From the NCBI RefSeq assembly GCF_009296185.1, contig NZ_WBJR01000002.1, positions 124,001-188,000 on the forward strand: a stretch of 64,000 bases of DNA, read 5' to 3'. Below, piece by piece: positions 9,527 through 18,085 of the stretch. The notes under the pieces are model-generated. The model was not told where the DNA came from, did no database searches, and saw only the letters and a program-made list of their open reading frames with translations. The DNA is from Hydrogenovibrio sp. JE_KL2. Lineage in GTDB: Bacteria > Pseudomonadota > Gammaproteobacteria > Thiomicrospirales > Thiomicrospiraceae. Position numbers and translations under genes: made by a program. The first letter of the stretch is position 1. Every line of letters starts with the position of its first letter.

Positions 9527-9759
9527 AATCCGTTCAATCTCTTTAATCTTAATAATGTCAAAATATAGCCAAATATTTTGTTTTCAAGGGTTTCAGGCAT
9601 ATTTTGTTGCTATCCAATTTAAATATGTTTAGCATATCGCGTCTAACCTTTACCTCTCAAAGCCAATAACCTTATGTTTTATATGTATTTATCCCTATTT
9701 TTTTCTTGTATTATTAAAAACACGTACTTGAGTTCACGCATATCATGGAGGTTATGGCG

Positions 9760-12390
9760 ATGAAAGATAATGGACCTGTCTCTCAAAAACAATATGCCTT
9801 ACCGGAAGGAACGATTATTGTTTCTCGCACAGATAAGTTTGGCAACATCATCAGTGCCAATGAAGCTTTTATCGAAGCCAGTGGCTATGGTTGGAAAGAC
9901 CTAGTCGGCCAACCTCATAATATTCTACGCCACCCAGATGTGCCACCCGCAATATTCAAGGATTTTTGGCAAACGATCCAAGCTGGAAAACCTTGGAGTC
10001 AGATCGTCAAAAACCGCAGACGAAATGGCGACCATTATTGGGTTGTTGCCAATGCAACACCTATCTTTGAGAAAGGGCAAATCGCCGGTTATATGTCGGT
10101 ACGCACCCCTGCATCCGATGCGCAAATCAAACAAGCCGAAGTCGCCTATAAAGCAATCGCAGCCGGTAAAGTCGTGCTAGAAGGCGGTGTGCCAAAAACC
10201 GCTACTCAAAAATTGGATTTATTATCCAACTATAACCTCACGACACTCACCATTATTATCAGTGCGTTATTACTGACGTCCATTTTCAGCTCCCTTATTA
10301 TGGAGACGCACAAACAGTGGTTTGAGGCATTTGACGTGTTAATGATTTTGGCGCTAATCGCTCTCAACCTGAACTACAGCAAACGTTTGAAATCTCTGAG
10401 CTCGGCCATTACCTCCATTTCGGAAGGCGATTTCTCATACCCAATCAATGTAAAAGGCAACTCCCTCATCAGCCAAACTTTCAATCGACTGAAGTCGATG
10501 CAAATCCGCTTGGGAACCGATATTGATGATGTCAAAGAAGCACTGACCAATGCCAGACGAATTGAACTTGCGCTAAAATCCTCCTCTGCCAACGTGATGG
10601 TCACCGACCGTTTCCGTAGTATTATCTTCGTAAACGATGCCATCATTAATATGTTCACAGACATTGAACCGGAAATCAAAAGTATTCTGCCGCAATTTGA
10701 CATCCACAACCTACTGAGACAGAACATCGACATTTTCCACCAAAACCCGCACCATCAACAAAACCTATTGGAAAATCTGAAAGAAACCTTTGAAACACGA
10801 ATCACCATCGGTCAAATCAAAATTGACTTGGTGGTTAATCCTATTTTCGACGAAAAAGGAAATCGCATCGGTACGGTTGCCGAGTGGAAAAATATGACCG
10901 AACAGCTGGCGATTGAAGACAATATCGAACATCTTGTCGCAAATGCTTCCAGCGGCATCCTAAAAGACCGTATTGATACCAACGGCTTAAAAGGCTTTGA
11001 GTTGAAACTGTCTAACTCCATCAACAATTTGTTGGAAAGCTTCTCCTCCATTACTCAAAACTTGAGCAGCATCCTTTCCAGTATGAGTGATGGCGACCTG
11101 ACCGGACGCATGAACATTGAGGTTGAGGGCGAAGTACTGGCCATGAAAACGGCCATCAACAATGCGTTACGAAATATTGAGCTGACACTAGGAAAAGTGA
11201 AGCAAGGTTCATCGGAAATCGGCGGTATGTCAGAAGAAGTAGCTCAAGCCAGTGAAGATTTATCGGAAAGAACTCAACAGCAAGCCGCTTCTTTGGAAGA
11301 AACCGCTGCCAGTATGGAACAATTGACTGCCACCATTCAACAATCTGCCGAACACACCGAGAAAGCCAACCAGCTAAGTCATGTTGCTGGCACAGAGGCT
11401 TCCGAGGGGATTCAAGTCATGGCAAAAACCATTGAAGCCATGCAAAGCATCAACGAAGTCAGTCAAAAAATCGGGGACATCACTAGTGTCATCGACAGCA
11501 TTGCCTTCCAAACCAACTTGTTGGCATTGAATGCCGCGGTAGAAGCCGCACGCGCCGGCGAACATGGTCGTGGTTTTGCGGTCGTCGCCGGAGAAGTACG
11601 ATCACTCGCACAAAAATCTGCGGAATCTTCCAAAGAGATTTCTCAACTGATCAATACCGCAACCGCTCAAATCAAGACAGGTACGGAATTGGTAGAGAAA
11701 ACCAATGAAGTCTTCTCAAACATGGTGAACCAAATTCGAGAAGTCGAAAACCTGGTACAGGAAATTTCGACCACAACGAACGAGCAGGCTAGAGGCGTCA
11801 ACCAAATCAACACCGCGATCACGCATCTTGACCAGATGACTCAACAAAACGCCGCTTTGGTGGAGCAACTTTCAGCAACCGCCGGAAACATGAGCGAACA
11901 AGCCCATAATCAGGAACAGTTCGTCAACCGCTTCCAAATCAGTAAAAACGCAGACATCCATGCCACACACAGTCTCGGCTTAGCGAATCTTGATTTTGAA
12001 GATGCCAAACAGAAACACCGCGCTTGGAACGTTAAACTTGAAAACCTGATGTCCGGTCTCAAAACGGATATCAATAAAGAAACTGCTCGTAGAAACGACC
12101 AGTGCGCTTTAGGTAAGTGGTTAATAGGCGATGGTAAGAAATACAGTCACATTCCTCAAATGCAGCAACTGGTTGAAAATCACAATCAAATGCATATGGA
12201 GGTTGGTAAAACATTGGATGCATACGACATCGGTGACAAAGAAACCGCTGCCACTCACAAAAACAAGGTTCAGCAGATATCACACCAAATCATTGCATTG
12301 CTTGATGCGGTTGAGACAGAGGTAAAAAATGAATCTTCCGCCCCTTCAAAAAGACCTCCTCTCTTAGAAGAGGGGGAACAAGAGTACTAA
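9760..12390 (+). CDS. PAS-containing methyl-accepting chemotaxis protein with CZB domain
   Basis: This is an 876-residue Aer-like receptor. An N-terminal PAS domain (residues of about 15-125, with [10 protein letters not shown] and [13 protein letters not shown]) is followed by two membrane segments near 170-215. A HAMP-like region, a second PAS (about 275-390) and another HAMP-like segment (SDGDLTGRM) precede the MCP signalling domain with [33 protein letters not shown]. The C-terminus is a CZB zinc domain (DQCALGKWL, then HNQMH). GGAGGT at 9747-9752 is 7 bases before the ATG at 9760, which decides this start over ATGs at 9745 and 9754. It probably senses redox or energy state; the ligand is unknown. 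Confidence 0.9.
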   Translation: MKDNGPVSQKQYALPEGTIIVSRTDKFGNIISANEAFIEASGYGWKDLVGQPHNILRHPDVPPAIFKDFWQTIQAGKPWSQIVKNRRRNGDHYWVVANATPIFEKGQIAGYMSVRTPASDAQIKQAEVAYKAIAAGKVVLEGGVPKTATQKLDLLSNYNLTTLTIIISALLLTSIFSSLIMETHKQWFEAFDVLMILALIALNLNYSKRLKSLSSAITSISEGDFSYPINVKGNSLISQTFNRLKSMQIRLGTDIDDVKEALTNARRIELALKSSSANVMVTDRFRSIIFVNDAIINMFTDIEPEIKSILPQFDIHNLLRQNIDIFHQNPHHQQNLLENLKETFETRITIGQIKIDLVVNPIFDEKGNRIGTVAEWKNMTEQLAIEDNIEHLVANASSGILKDRIDTNGLKGFELKLSNSINNLLESFSSITQNLSSILSSMSDGDLTGRMNIEVEGEVLAMKTAINNALRNIELTLGKVKQGSSEIGGMSEEVAQASEDLSERTQQQAASLEETAASMEQLTATIQQSAEHTEKANQLSHVAGTEASEGIQVMAKTIEAMQSINEVSQKIGDITSVIDSIAFQTNLLALNAAVEAARAGEHGRGFAVVAGEVRSLAQKSAESSKEISQLINTATAQIKTGTELVEKTNEVFSNMVNQIREVENLVQEISTTTNEQARGVNQINTAITHLDQMTQQNAALVEQLSATAGNMSEQAHNQEQFVNRFQISKNADIHATHSLGLANLDFEDAKQKHRAWNVKLENLMSGLKTDINKETARRNDQCALGKWLIGDGKKYSHIPQMQQLVENHNQMHMEVGKTLDAYDIGDKETAATHKNKVQQISHQIIALLDAVETEVKNESSAPSKRPPLLEEGEQEY

Positions 12391-12393
12391 AAC

Positions 12394-12421
12394 AAAAAGA
12401 GGCCATTACGGCCTCTTTTTT
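12394..12421. terminator. bidirectional Rho-independent terminator
   Basis: AAAAAGAGGCC, loop ATTAC and GGCCTCTTTTT form a perfect 11-bp stem with A and T tracts on either side. It separates the converging chemoreceptor and TonB-receptor genes. Confidence 0.92.
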
Positions 12422-12455
12422 ATCACAGTTTTTTGTACTGATTAGATTGTTTAAA

Positions 12456-14585
12456 TTAGAACTCGGCTTTGACCCCGCCGTAAACAACGCGTCCACGTAA
12501 AGGCCCCCAAATGTGCGCCACATCCCACTCATGATTTTGATCATAGAACAGTGGCGAATCATGTCCTGATTTTGTTTGAGTATAATCAAACATATTGTTC
12601 ACGCCAGCATAGATGTTCCACTCTTTGGTCATCTGTTTAGAAATTTTCATGTCCGCGGTGAAATAAGCTGGAGCTTTAGAACCTTTGGAATCGGTTAAAT
12701 TGTAGTCATTGTAATGTTGGTCGTAACCGGCGGTTTTGTAATTCGAGTATTTACGCTCGCCAATGCCTGTCACTGTAAAATTGCCTTGCCAGCCATGACC
12801 ATCATAATCCGCCATTAAGCGCAAACGCGTTTCTATCGGAATAATTGTAAAGGTATCACGATAGGTTTTGTCATAGACAAACCCTTCAAGTGTCGAACCC
12901 AGCGTCCAATGATTGGTCAATTGGTAACTCGCAGTAATATCGGCGTGCTGTACATGTCCCGTACCATGTGTCGATACCAAGGTTGGTTGACTATAGTTGT
13001 CCGAATCAATTGCCGCCAAATCCTTCACGGCTGTCCAAGAGTAGCTGGTACTCATATTGGTTTTAGCGCCGGAATAGGCCAACTCATAACGTACTGACTG
13101 AGACTTCTCAAGTTTATCCACCGCCACTTGGAAACCATCGTCCAATACGCCGTGATCCGCTTCAAAAAACTGTAGCGGTACACGGTAACCTTCTCCTGCT
13201 GACAAACGTGATGTCCAATTGAAATTATGGTCATAACGAATATGCAATCTAGGGGCTAACACTGTTTTATTGAACTTACGGTTTTGATCAAGAAACTTCA
13301 CGTCAATCGCATCGAAACGCAACCCCGCTGCCACTTCCAATCTTGTATTGGGTGTCCAAATATCTCGCACATATAAGCCATTTGTCTTTTTGTCATAAGA
13401 ATCATTGGCAGGATGGTTTCCTCCTGTTGATTTGGACAACATTTTCTCGCTTTTGAAATCCGTTCCAATGGTGATCGCATGCTTAGTAGAAGGATAGTAA
13501 TCTGCACGGGCTTCCGCATAGTAAATATCTTGGTTGGCTTTATAAGTCGTGCCTTCATAGATATCATCCGTGACACTTTTCACATAGGAACCGGTGACAT
13601 GGGTAGTCAACTTAGCATTCACGTCACGCGACCATTTCCCGGTAAACTCTTGTTTCGTTGTCACAATGTTTTCTAAGAAATCACGCGCCGAGGCCTTAGC
13701 TGAATTCGGTCGGTTATTCACATTTCCGCCAACAAAAAAGTCTGGATCACCTGTGGCTGTTGATGGCTGTTGTGTTTTTGCATCCGACTCAGACTTTGCT
13801 AAGCCGCCGCCGATCATTGGGCCACCAAAAACTTCCGAACGCTGATCAGCAATACGAAAGTTCAAGCGATCTTGATTAGACGGCTGATGCCAAATCTGTG
13901 CCACGATTGCATGATTGGTTAAACGGGGGGATTCATTAACGCCGTTATTGTCAGCGTCATATTGATCAATATTGTCCGTTTGTGCACCCAGCATGACTTG
14001 GGTACGCTTGTCTTTACTGATTTTTGTACCCATGATTTGATATTTTTTGTACCCATCTGTACCGAGCGACAAATCAAGCATTAATTTATCTTCTCTAGGC
14101 TTATCGGTGACGACATTCACCACCCCCCCGATTGCCTCTGGAGCAATCAATGAAGCACCCGCCCCTCGGGAAATTTCTACCGCACTCACACCAACCGTTG
14201 GAATCGCGTCATAACCATAATACCCCTCTAAAATCGAGCTGTTAGGTACACCATTTATCATCAAGGTAGTTTGCTCGCCTTTTAAGCCGTTCAACGATAT
14301 GCGCTTGACACCACACATGGAACACTCCGTGCTCACTCTGACGCCCGGTTCATTTTTTATGGCTTCTGACAAAGACCCAGCTTGCTTTGCCTCAATCGCT
14401 TTGGCCGAAATCACCTCTGTATGCACAATCGAATCTTTTACATGAGCCGTTCGGGCGTCTTTCGAACCCGACGACCCTGCGACAGTAATTTTATTTAATT
14501 CATCTTCTGCGTGAACAGTAAGTGGGGACATCATTGCACTGGTGATGAATACCACCAGCAATTTTTTCTTAAATTTGATTTCCAT
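12456..14585 (-). CDS. TonB-dependent outer-membrane receptor (paralogue A)
   Basis: This 709-residue receptor has a signal peptide (to about residue 26, VHA), an N-terminal plug and a C-terminal 22-strand barrel ending in a TonB-receptor-type aromatic residue (KAEF). The plug reads KNEPGVRV, then ECSMCGVKRISLNGLKG with a CxxC pair, then VEISRGAGASLIAPEAIGGVVNV. It is a close paralogue of the receptor at 15242-17368. The CxxC in the plug occurs in a subset of receptors, and the substrate is unknown; metal or metal-chelate uptake is inferred from the small His/Cys protein encoded just upstream (14751-15086). Confidence 0.9.
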   Translation of the reverse strand: MEIKFKKKLLVVFITSAMMSPLTVHAEDELNKITVAGSSGSKDARTAHVKDSIVHTEVISAKAIEAKQAGSLSEAIKNEPGVRVSTECSMCGVKRISLNGLKGEQTTLMINGVPNSSILEGYYGYDAIPTVGVSAVEISRGAGASLIAPEAIGGVVNVVTDKPREDKLMLDLSLGTDGYKKYQIMGTKISKDKRTQVMLGAQTDNIDQYDADNNGVNESPRLTNHAIVAQIWHQPSNQDRLNFRIADQRSEVFGGPMIGGGLAKSESDAKTQQPSTATGDPDFFVGGNVNNRPNSAKASARDFLENIVTTKQEFTGKWSRDVNAKLTTHVTGSYVKSVTDDIYEGTTYKANQDIYYAEARADYYPSTKHAITIGTDFKSEKMLSKSTGGNHPANDSYDKKTNGLYVRDIWTPNTRLEVAAGLRFDAIDVKFLDQNRKFNKTVLAPRLHIRYDHNFNWTSRLSAGEGYRVPLQFFEADHGVLDDGFQVAVDKLEKSQSVRYELAYSGAKTNMSTSYSWTAVKDLAAIDSDNYSQPTLVSTHGTGHVQHADITASYQLTNHWTLGSTLEGFVYDKTYRDTFTIIPIETRLRLMADYDGHGWQGNFTVTGIGERKYSNYKTAGYDQHYNDYNLTDSKGSKAPAYFTADMKISKQMTKEWNIYAGVNNMFDYTQTKSGHDSPLFYDQNHEWDVAHIWGPLRGRVVYGGVKAEF

Positions 14586-14750
14586 AACTCTTATCTCATT
14601 ATTTCATTAATATTTTTGTCTGATTCTTTCAGAAAATCGCAGCACCTGAGTATTGCGAGAAGGCAAAAAGGGGCTCTATGCAAACGTGCCTAAACTAAAA
14701 ATCTCACGTATCCAAAAAGTGAAAATACGGAGCAAACATTAAGGTAGACG

Positions 14751-15086
14751 CTATTGCATGGGCGGTGCACGCCCCAAAAATCCAGAAAGGCGAGATATAG
14801 AAACGTGAAGAAACGCCGTCGCCACTGGAAAAGAAAAATTAGGTGGAAACAACAGAAAATCTAGTGTGAAGACCCTATCATCAATGGGATGCCCTAGGCT
14901 CTGATAGATTTCACATTGTTCAGTATGATGATGGAAAGGATGTACTTCCCCATGAATAAACCCAACCGTCTTTGAAAAAACAAATAGCATCACCAGCAAA
15001 GTAATCACAGGAATGACATGCACATGCCTCTTCATACGTTTGCTAATGAAGTTTGATTGGGTCGGTAAATAAGGAAATTGCATCAT
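14751..15086 (-). CDS. small His-rich membrane-anchored protein (DUF2946-like), partner of receptor A
   Basis: This 111-residue protein has one hydrophobic segment near residues 24-42. Next comes HGEVHPFHHHTEQCEIYQ and a C-terminus LGRAPPMQ. Both motifs are shared with the proteins at 17550-17891 and 20369-20707. A single N-terminal membrane anchor, a His/Cys cluster and an R-x-P-P tail resemble the DUF2946 family, often found beside metal-related TonB receptors (family knowledge, not checked). It precedes receptor A by 165 bases on the same strand. It is the most divergent of the three. Confidence 0.7.
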   Translation of the reverse strand: MMQFPYLPTQSNFISKRMKRHVHVIPVITLLVMLFVFSKTVGFIHGEVHPFHHHTEQCEIYQSLGHPIDDRVFTLDFLLFPPNFSFPVATAFLHVSISRLSGFLGRAPPMQ

Positions 15087-15116
15087 GGGTGCTATTTTAG
15101 CAACCCTTTATCTAAA

Positions 15117-15131
15117 TGAAAACTATTTTCT
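15117..15131. promoter_or_regulatory. possible Fur/Zur-like operator
   Basis: TGAAAACTATTTTCT resembles the Fur 7-1-7 box (TGATAATnATTATCA), matching about 11 of 14 positions. It lies about 30 bases upstream of the small His-rich gene that opens the receptor A unit. AT-rich DNA gives such matches by chance. Confidence 0.25.
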
Positions 15132-15183
15132 TTTAGTAATAGAATTAATTTACATTTTGATAGTTATTTACCTTCTATAGATT

Positions 15184-15214
15184 AAAAAAAGGGGGGGGTT
15201 CCCCCCTCTTTTTT
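15184..15214 (-). terminator. Rho-independent terminator for receptor B
   Basis: An A tract, a G run, TT, a C run and a T tract make a strong stem 28-58 bases downstream of the receptor B stop on the minus strand. The 8-G run is a likely place for sequencing or replication slippage. Confidence 0.85.
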
Positions 15215-15241
15215 ATTGTTACTTTTAGGCAAGTAAAATGA

Positions 15242-17368
15242 TTAGAACTCTGCCTTAAGCCCTCCATAAACAACTCGCCCACGTAGTGGTCCCCAGATAT
15301 GTCCGGTATCCCAGGTTTTAGTGCCACTATTGTCATAGAACAATGGTGAATCATGACCTGAACCGATTTGCGTATAATCAAACAGATTGTTTACGCCGGC
15401 GTAAACTTTCCATGCCTTAGTGATATCTTTAGACACCTTCAGATCTGCGGTGACATAAGCTGGTGCTTTAGTTCCTTTTGAATGCTGCATGGCATTATCG
15501 TCATAATGCTCGGCATAACCAGTGCTCGGATAATCCGAGTATTTGCGTTCGCCAATTCCTGTCACGGTCAAATTACCTTGCCAACCGTGGCCATCGTAGT
15601 CCGCCATCAAGCGTAAACGGGTTTCGATCGGAATGACACTAAAAGTGTTCTTATAGGTTTTATCATAGGCAAAGCCCTCTAGCGTAGAACCCACTGTCCA
15701 GGCATGGGTCAATTGATAGCTGACACTGATATCCGCATGTTGTACATGACCCGTTCCGGCGGTAGATACCAACGTTGGGGTGCCACTGGATTCATCAATT
15801 GCCGCAAGATTCTTAACCGCTGTCCAGGAATAACTGGTCGTCATATTGGTTTTAGCACCGGAATACGCCAATTCATAGCGAGCTGATTGGGATTTCTCAA
15901 GTTTATCAACCGCAACCTTGAAGCCATCATCGAGAATACCATGCTCTGCTTCAAAGAATTGTAGCGGTACACGGTAGCCCATCCCCGCTGAAAAGCGCGA
16001 TGTCCAGTTAAAGTTATGGTCATAACGAACATGCAATCTCGGCGCCAGAATCGTTTCATTGAACTTACGGTGCTGATCAATGAAATTAACGTCAATCGCA
16101 TCCAAACGCAAAGCACCCGCCACTTCCAAACGTTGGTTCGGCGTCCAGATATCTCTTAGATAAAGACCATTCGATTTCTTATTATAAGAATCGTTCGCAG
16201 GATAGGTTCCACCTGTCGAAATCGATAACATCTTGTCATGCTTGAAGTCGGTCCCTACCGTAATGGCGTGCTGCAACGATGGATAATAGTCGGCACGAAC
16301 ATCGACATAGTAGATATCTTGATCCGCTCGATAGGTGGTACCTTCATAGATGTCATCTGTATTGGTTTTGACATAAGAACCCGTCAATTTGGTTGTCAGT
16401 TTCGCATTGACGTCACGAGACCATTTCCCGGTAACTTCCTGCTTAGTGGTGGTCACGTTTTCCAAAAAGTCACGCGCCGTGGTTGCGCCACCTGCCGTAT
16501 TCGGCAAATTATTGACATTATCTCCAATAAATCCGGGACTGCTTCCCGTGGCTTGAGTCTTAGCATCCGATTTGGACTTTGCCAGCACGCCAACCATCGG
16601 CCCACCAAACATCTCGGCACGCTGGTCCGCTAAACGCAATTCAAAACGGTCTTTATCCGCCTGATGCCAGACTTGCGCCACCACACTATGGTTGTCCAAC
16701 ATAGGCGATTCACTCACGCCATTATGGTCGCCATCATATTGGTCAATATGATCTGTCTGCGCGCCCACCATCATCTGTGTGCGTTTATCCTTACTGATTT
16801 TGGTGCCCATAATTTGGTATTTTTTGTAACCGTCGGTTCCCAAAGATAAATCCAACATCAACTTATCTTCTCTAGGCTTGGCGGTAACAACATTGATAAC
16901 CCCGCCAATGGCTTCTGGCGCAATCAAGGATGCACCGGCACCGCGCGAAATTTCCACTGAAGTAACGCCGACCATTGGTATAGCGTCATACCCATAATAG
17001 CCTTCCATAATCGAGCTGTTCGGCACACCATTAATCATCAAAGTAGTGTGTTCACCTTTCAAACCATTCAAGGAAATACGTTTGGCGCCACACACCGAAC
17101 ATTCGGTGCGAACATCCACACCCGGCTCATTCTTGATGGCTTGCTCTAAAGAGCCGGCCTGCTTATCTTCAATGGCTTTAGCGGAAATCACATCCGTATG
17201 TACAATCGAATCTTTGACCTGAGCGGTGCGAGATTCATGTTTAGGAGCTTCTTTTTCGCTGACCGAGATTTCATTTAATTGCTCATCAGCAAAACTATTC
17301 GATACCGGTGCCACCATCAAACTACTGACAGCAGCCACCAGCAACCTCTTTCTAAAAACTGTTTTCAT
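15242..17368 (-). CDS. TonB-dependent outer-membrane receptor (paralogue B)
   Basis: This 708-residue receptor is collinear with paralogue A over nearly its whole length and clearly the product of duplication. It has a signal peptide ending near SFA. The plug contains ECSVCGAKRISLNGLKG (CxxC), MINGVPNSSIMEGYYGYD and EISRGAGASLIAPEAIGG. The barrel ends in LKAEF. The best-conserved stretches are the plug and the periplasmic turns; differences cluster in segments likely to be external loops (for example about 250-290). Substrate is unknown. It follows the small His-rich gene at 17550-17891 by 181 bases. Confidence 0.9.
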   Translation of the reverse strand: MKTVFRKRLLVAAVSSLMVAPVSNSFADEQLNEISVSEKEAPKHESRTAQVKDSIVHTDVISAKAIEDKQAGSLEQAIKNEPGVDVRTECSVCGAKRISLNGLKGEHTTLMINGVPNSSIMEGYYGYDAIPMVGVTSVEISRGAGASLIAPEAIGGVINVVTAKPREDKLMLDLSLGTDGYKKYQIMGTKISKDKRTQMMVGAQTDHIDQYDGDHNGVSESPMLDNHSVVAQVWHQADKDRFELRLADQRAEMFGGPMVGVLAKSKSDAKTQATGSSPGFIGDNVNNLPNTAGGATTARDFLENVTTTKQEVTGKWSRDVNAKLTTKLTGSYVKTNTDDIYEGTTYRADQDIYYVDVRADYYPSLQHAITVGTDFKHDKMLSISTGGTYPANDSYNKKSNGLYLRDIWTPNQRLEVAGALRLDAIDVNFIDQHRKFNETILAPRLHVRYDHNFNWTSRFSAGMGYRVPLQFFEAEHGILDDGFKVAVDKLEKSQSARYELAYSGAKTNMTTSYSWTAVKNLAAIDESSGTPTLVSTAGTGHVQHADISVSYQLTHAWTVGSTLEGFAYDKTYKNTFSVIPIETRLRLMADYDGHGWQGNLTVTGIGERKYSDYPSTGYAEHYDDNAMQHSKGTKAPAYVTADLKVSKDITKAWKVYAGVNNLFDYTQIGSGHDSPLFYDNSGTKTWDTGHIWGPLRGRVVYGGLKAEF

Positions 17369-17549
17369 AAAAATTCCTATATCCGTTCATCAACTCTGCA
17401 CAACGCATCGCTGAAATATCCCTTTTCGCAGTCATACTGCGACACTGAACAAACAGTTTTCTTACCTAGAATACAAGTGACGCACGCACGGCAAAAGCCA
17501 AGTGCACACCTTCGTGTCACGACTCAACGCAAGAAAACGACAATCAAAA

Positions 17550-17891
17550 TTAAATTGATAGGAATGGTGGAGCACGTCCCCAAAAGGCAGGATAAGTAGA
17601 GGTGTAAACCTGCGAAACCGCTTCAGAAGTTTGAAGCGCATAAACAGGTTTTGAAAGCTGCAAATCGACTTCATAAACATCATCCGAAACAGGATGCGCC
17701 AATGCTTGGTAGATTTCACAAACTTCTGTGTGTTGATGAAACGGATGCACCGTGTCATGAATCATTCCCGCCGTTTTGGCAAACAGAAATATCGCCATCA
17801 GCACGACAATGCGTGGCATCATGCGTGCGTCGACCCATGCACCCTGGAGGGCATATCTCAATTTGGCAATCGTTAAAGGGGAAAATTTCAT
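17550..17891 (-). CDS. small His-rich membrane-anchored protein (DUF2946-like), partner of receptor B
   Basis: This 113-residue protein has a hydrophobic segment near residues 27-42 and then HDTVHPFHQHTEVCEIYQALAH, ending in YPAFWGRAPP. The His/Cys cluster suggests binding of a soft or borderline metal on the periplasmic side, which is inference. It is most like the protein at 20369-20707 (shared FLFAKTAG and YPAFWGRAPP). It is the first gene of a unit with receptor B. Confidence 0.75.
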   Translation of the reverse strand: MKFSPLTIAKLRYALQGAWVDARMMPRIVVLMAIFLFAKTAGMIHDTVHPFHQHTEVCEIYQALAHPVSDDVYEVDLQLSKPVYALQTSEAVSQVYTSTYPAFWGRAPPFLSI

Positions 17892-17971
17892 AAGCGCAAT
17901 TCTAACAAAACGCGCCAGATCTACTAAAGAATTTCTCTATATTTTCAACGATTTTTATCTATAGTAACAGC

Positions 17972-17990
17972 CCCCAACCTGGCAGATTTT
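17972..17990 (+). repeat. dispersed 19-bp motif, copy 2
   Basis: This is an exact CCCCAACCTGGCAGATTTT between genes, 80 bases upstream of the small gene at 17550-17891, in the opposite orientation to the transcripts on either side. Confidence 0.95.
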
Positions 17991-18043
17991 GGCTATTTTG
18001 TTGGCGTTTTTGAGATTTGGTTTTGAACGACTTTAAGAAGGGA

Positions 18044-18065
18044 ACCGTCAGAATATTCTGACGGT
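18044..18065. terminator. palindrome downstream of receptor C
   Basis: A perfect 22-bp palindrome built on ACCGTCAGAAT and its complement lies 21 bases past the receptor C stop. It would form a stable hairpin in the minus-strand transcript, although the following T tract is poor. Confidence 0.6.
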
Positions 18066-18085
18066 GTATTTAGACGCCTAGACGC

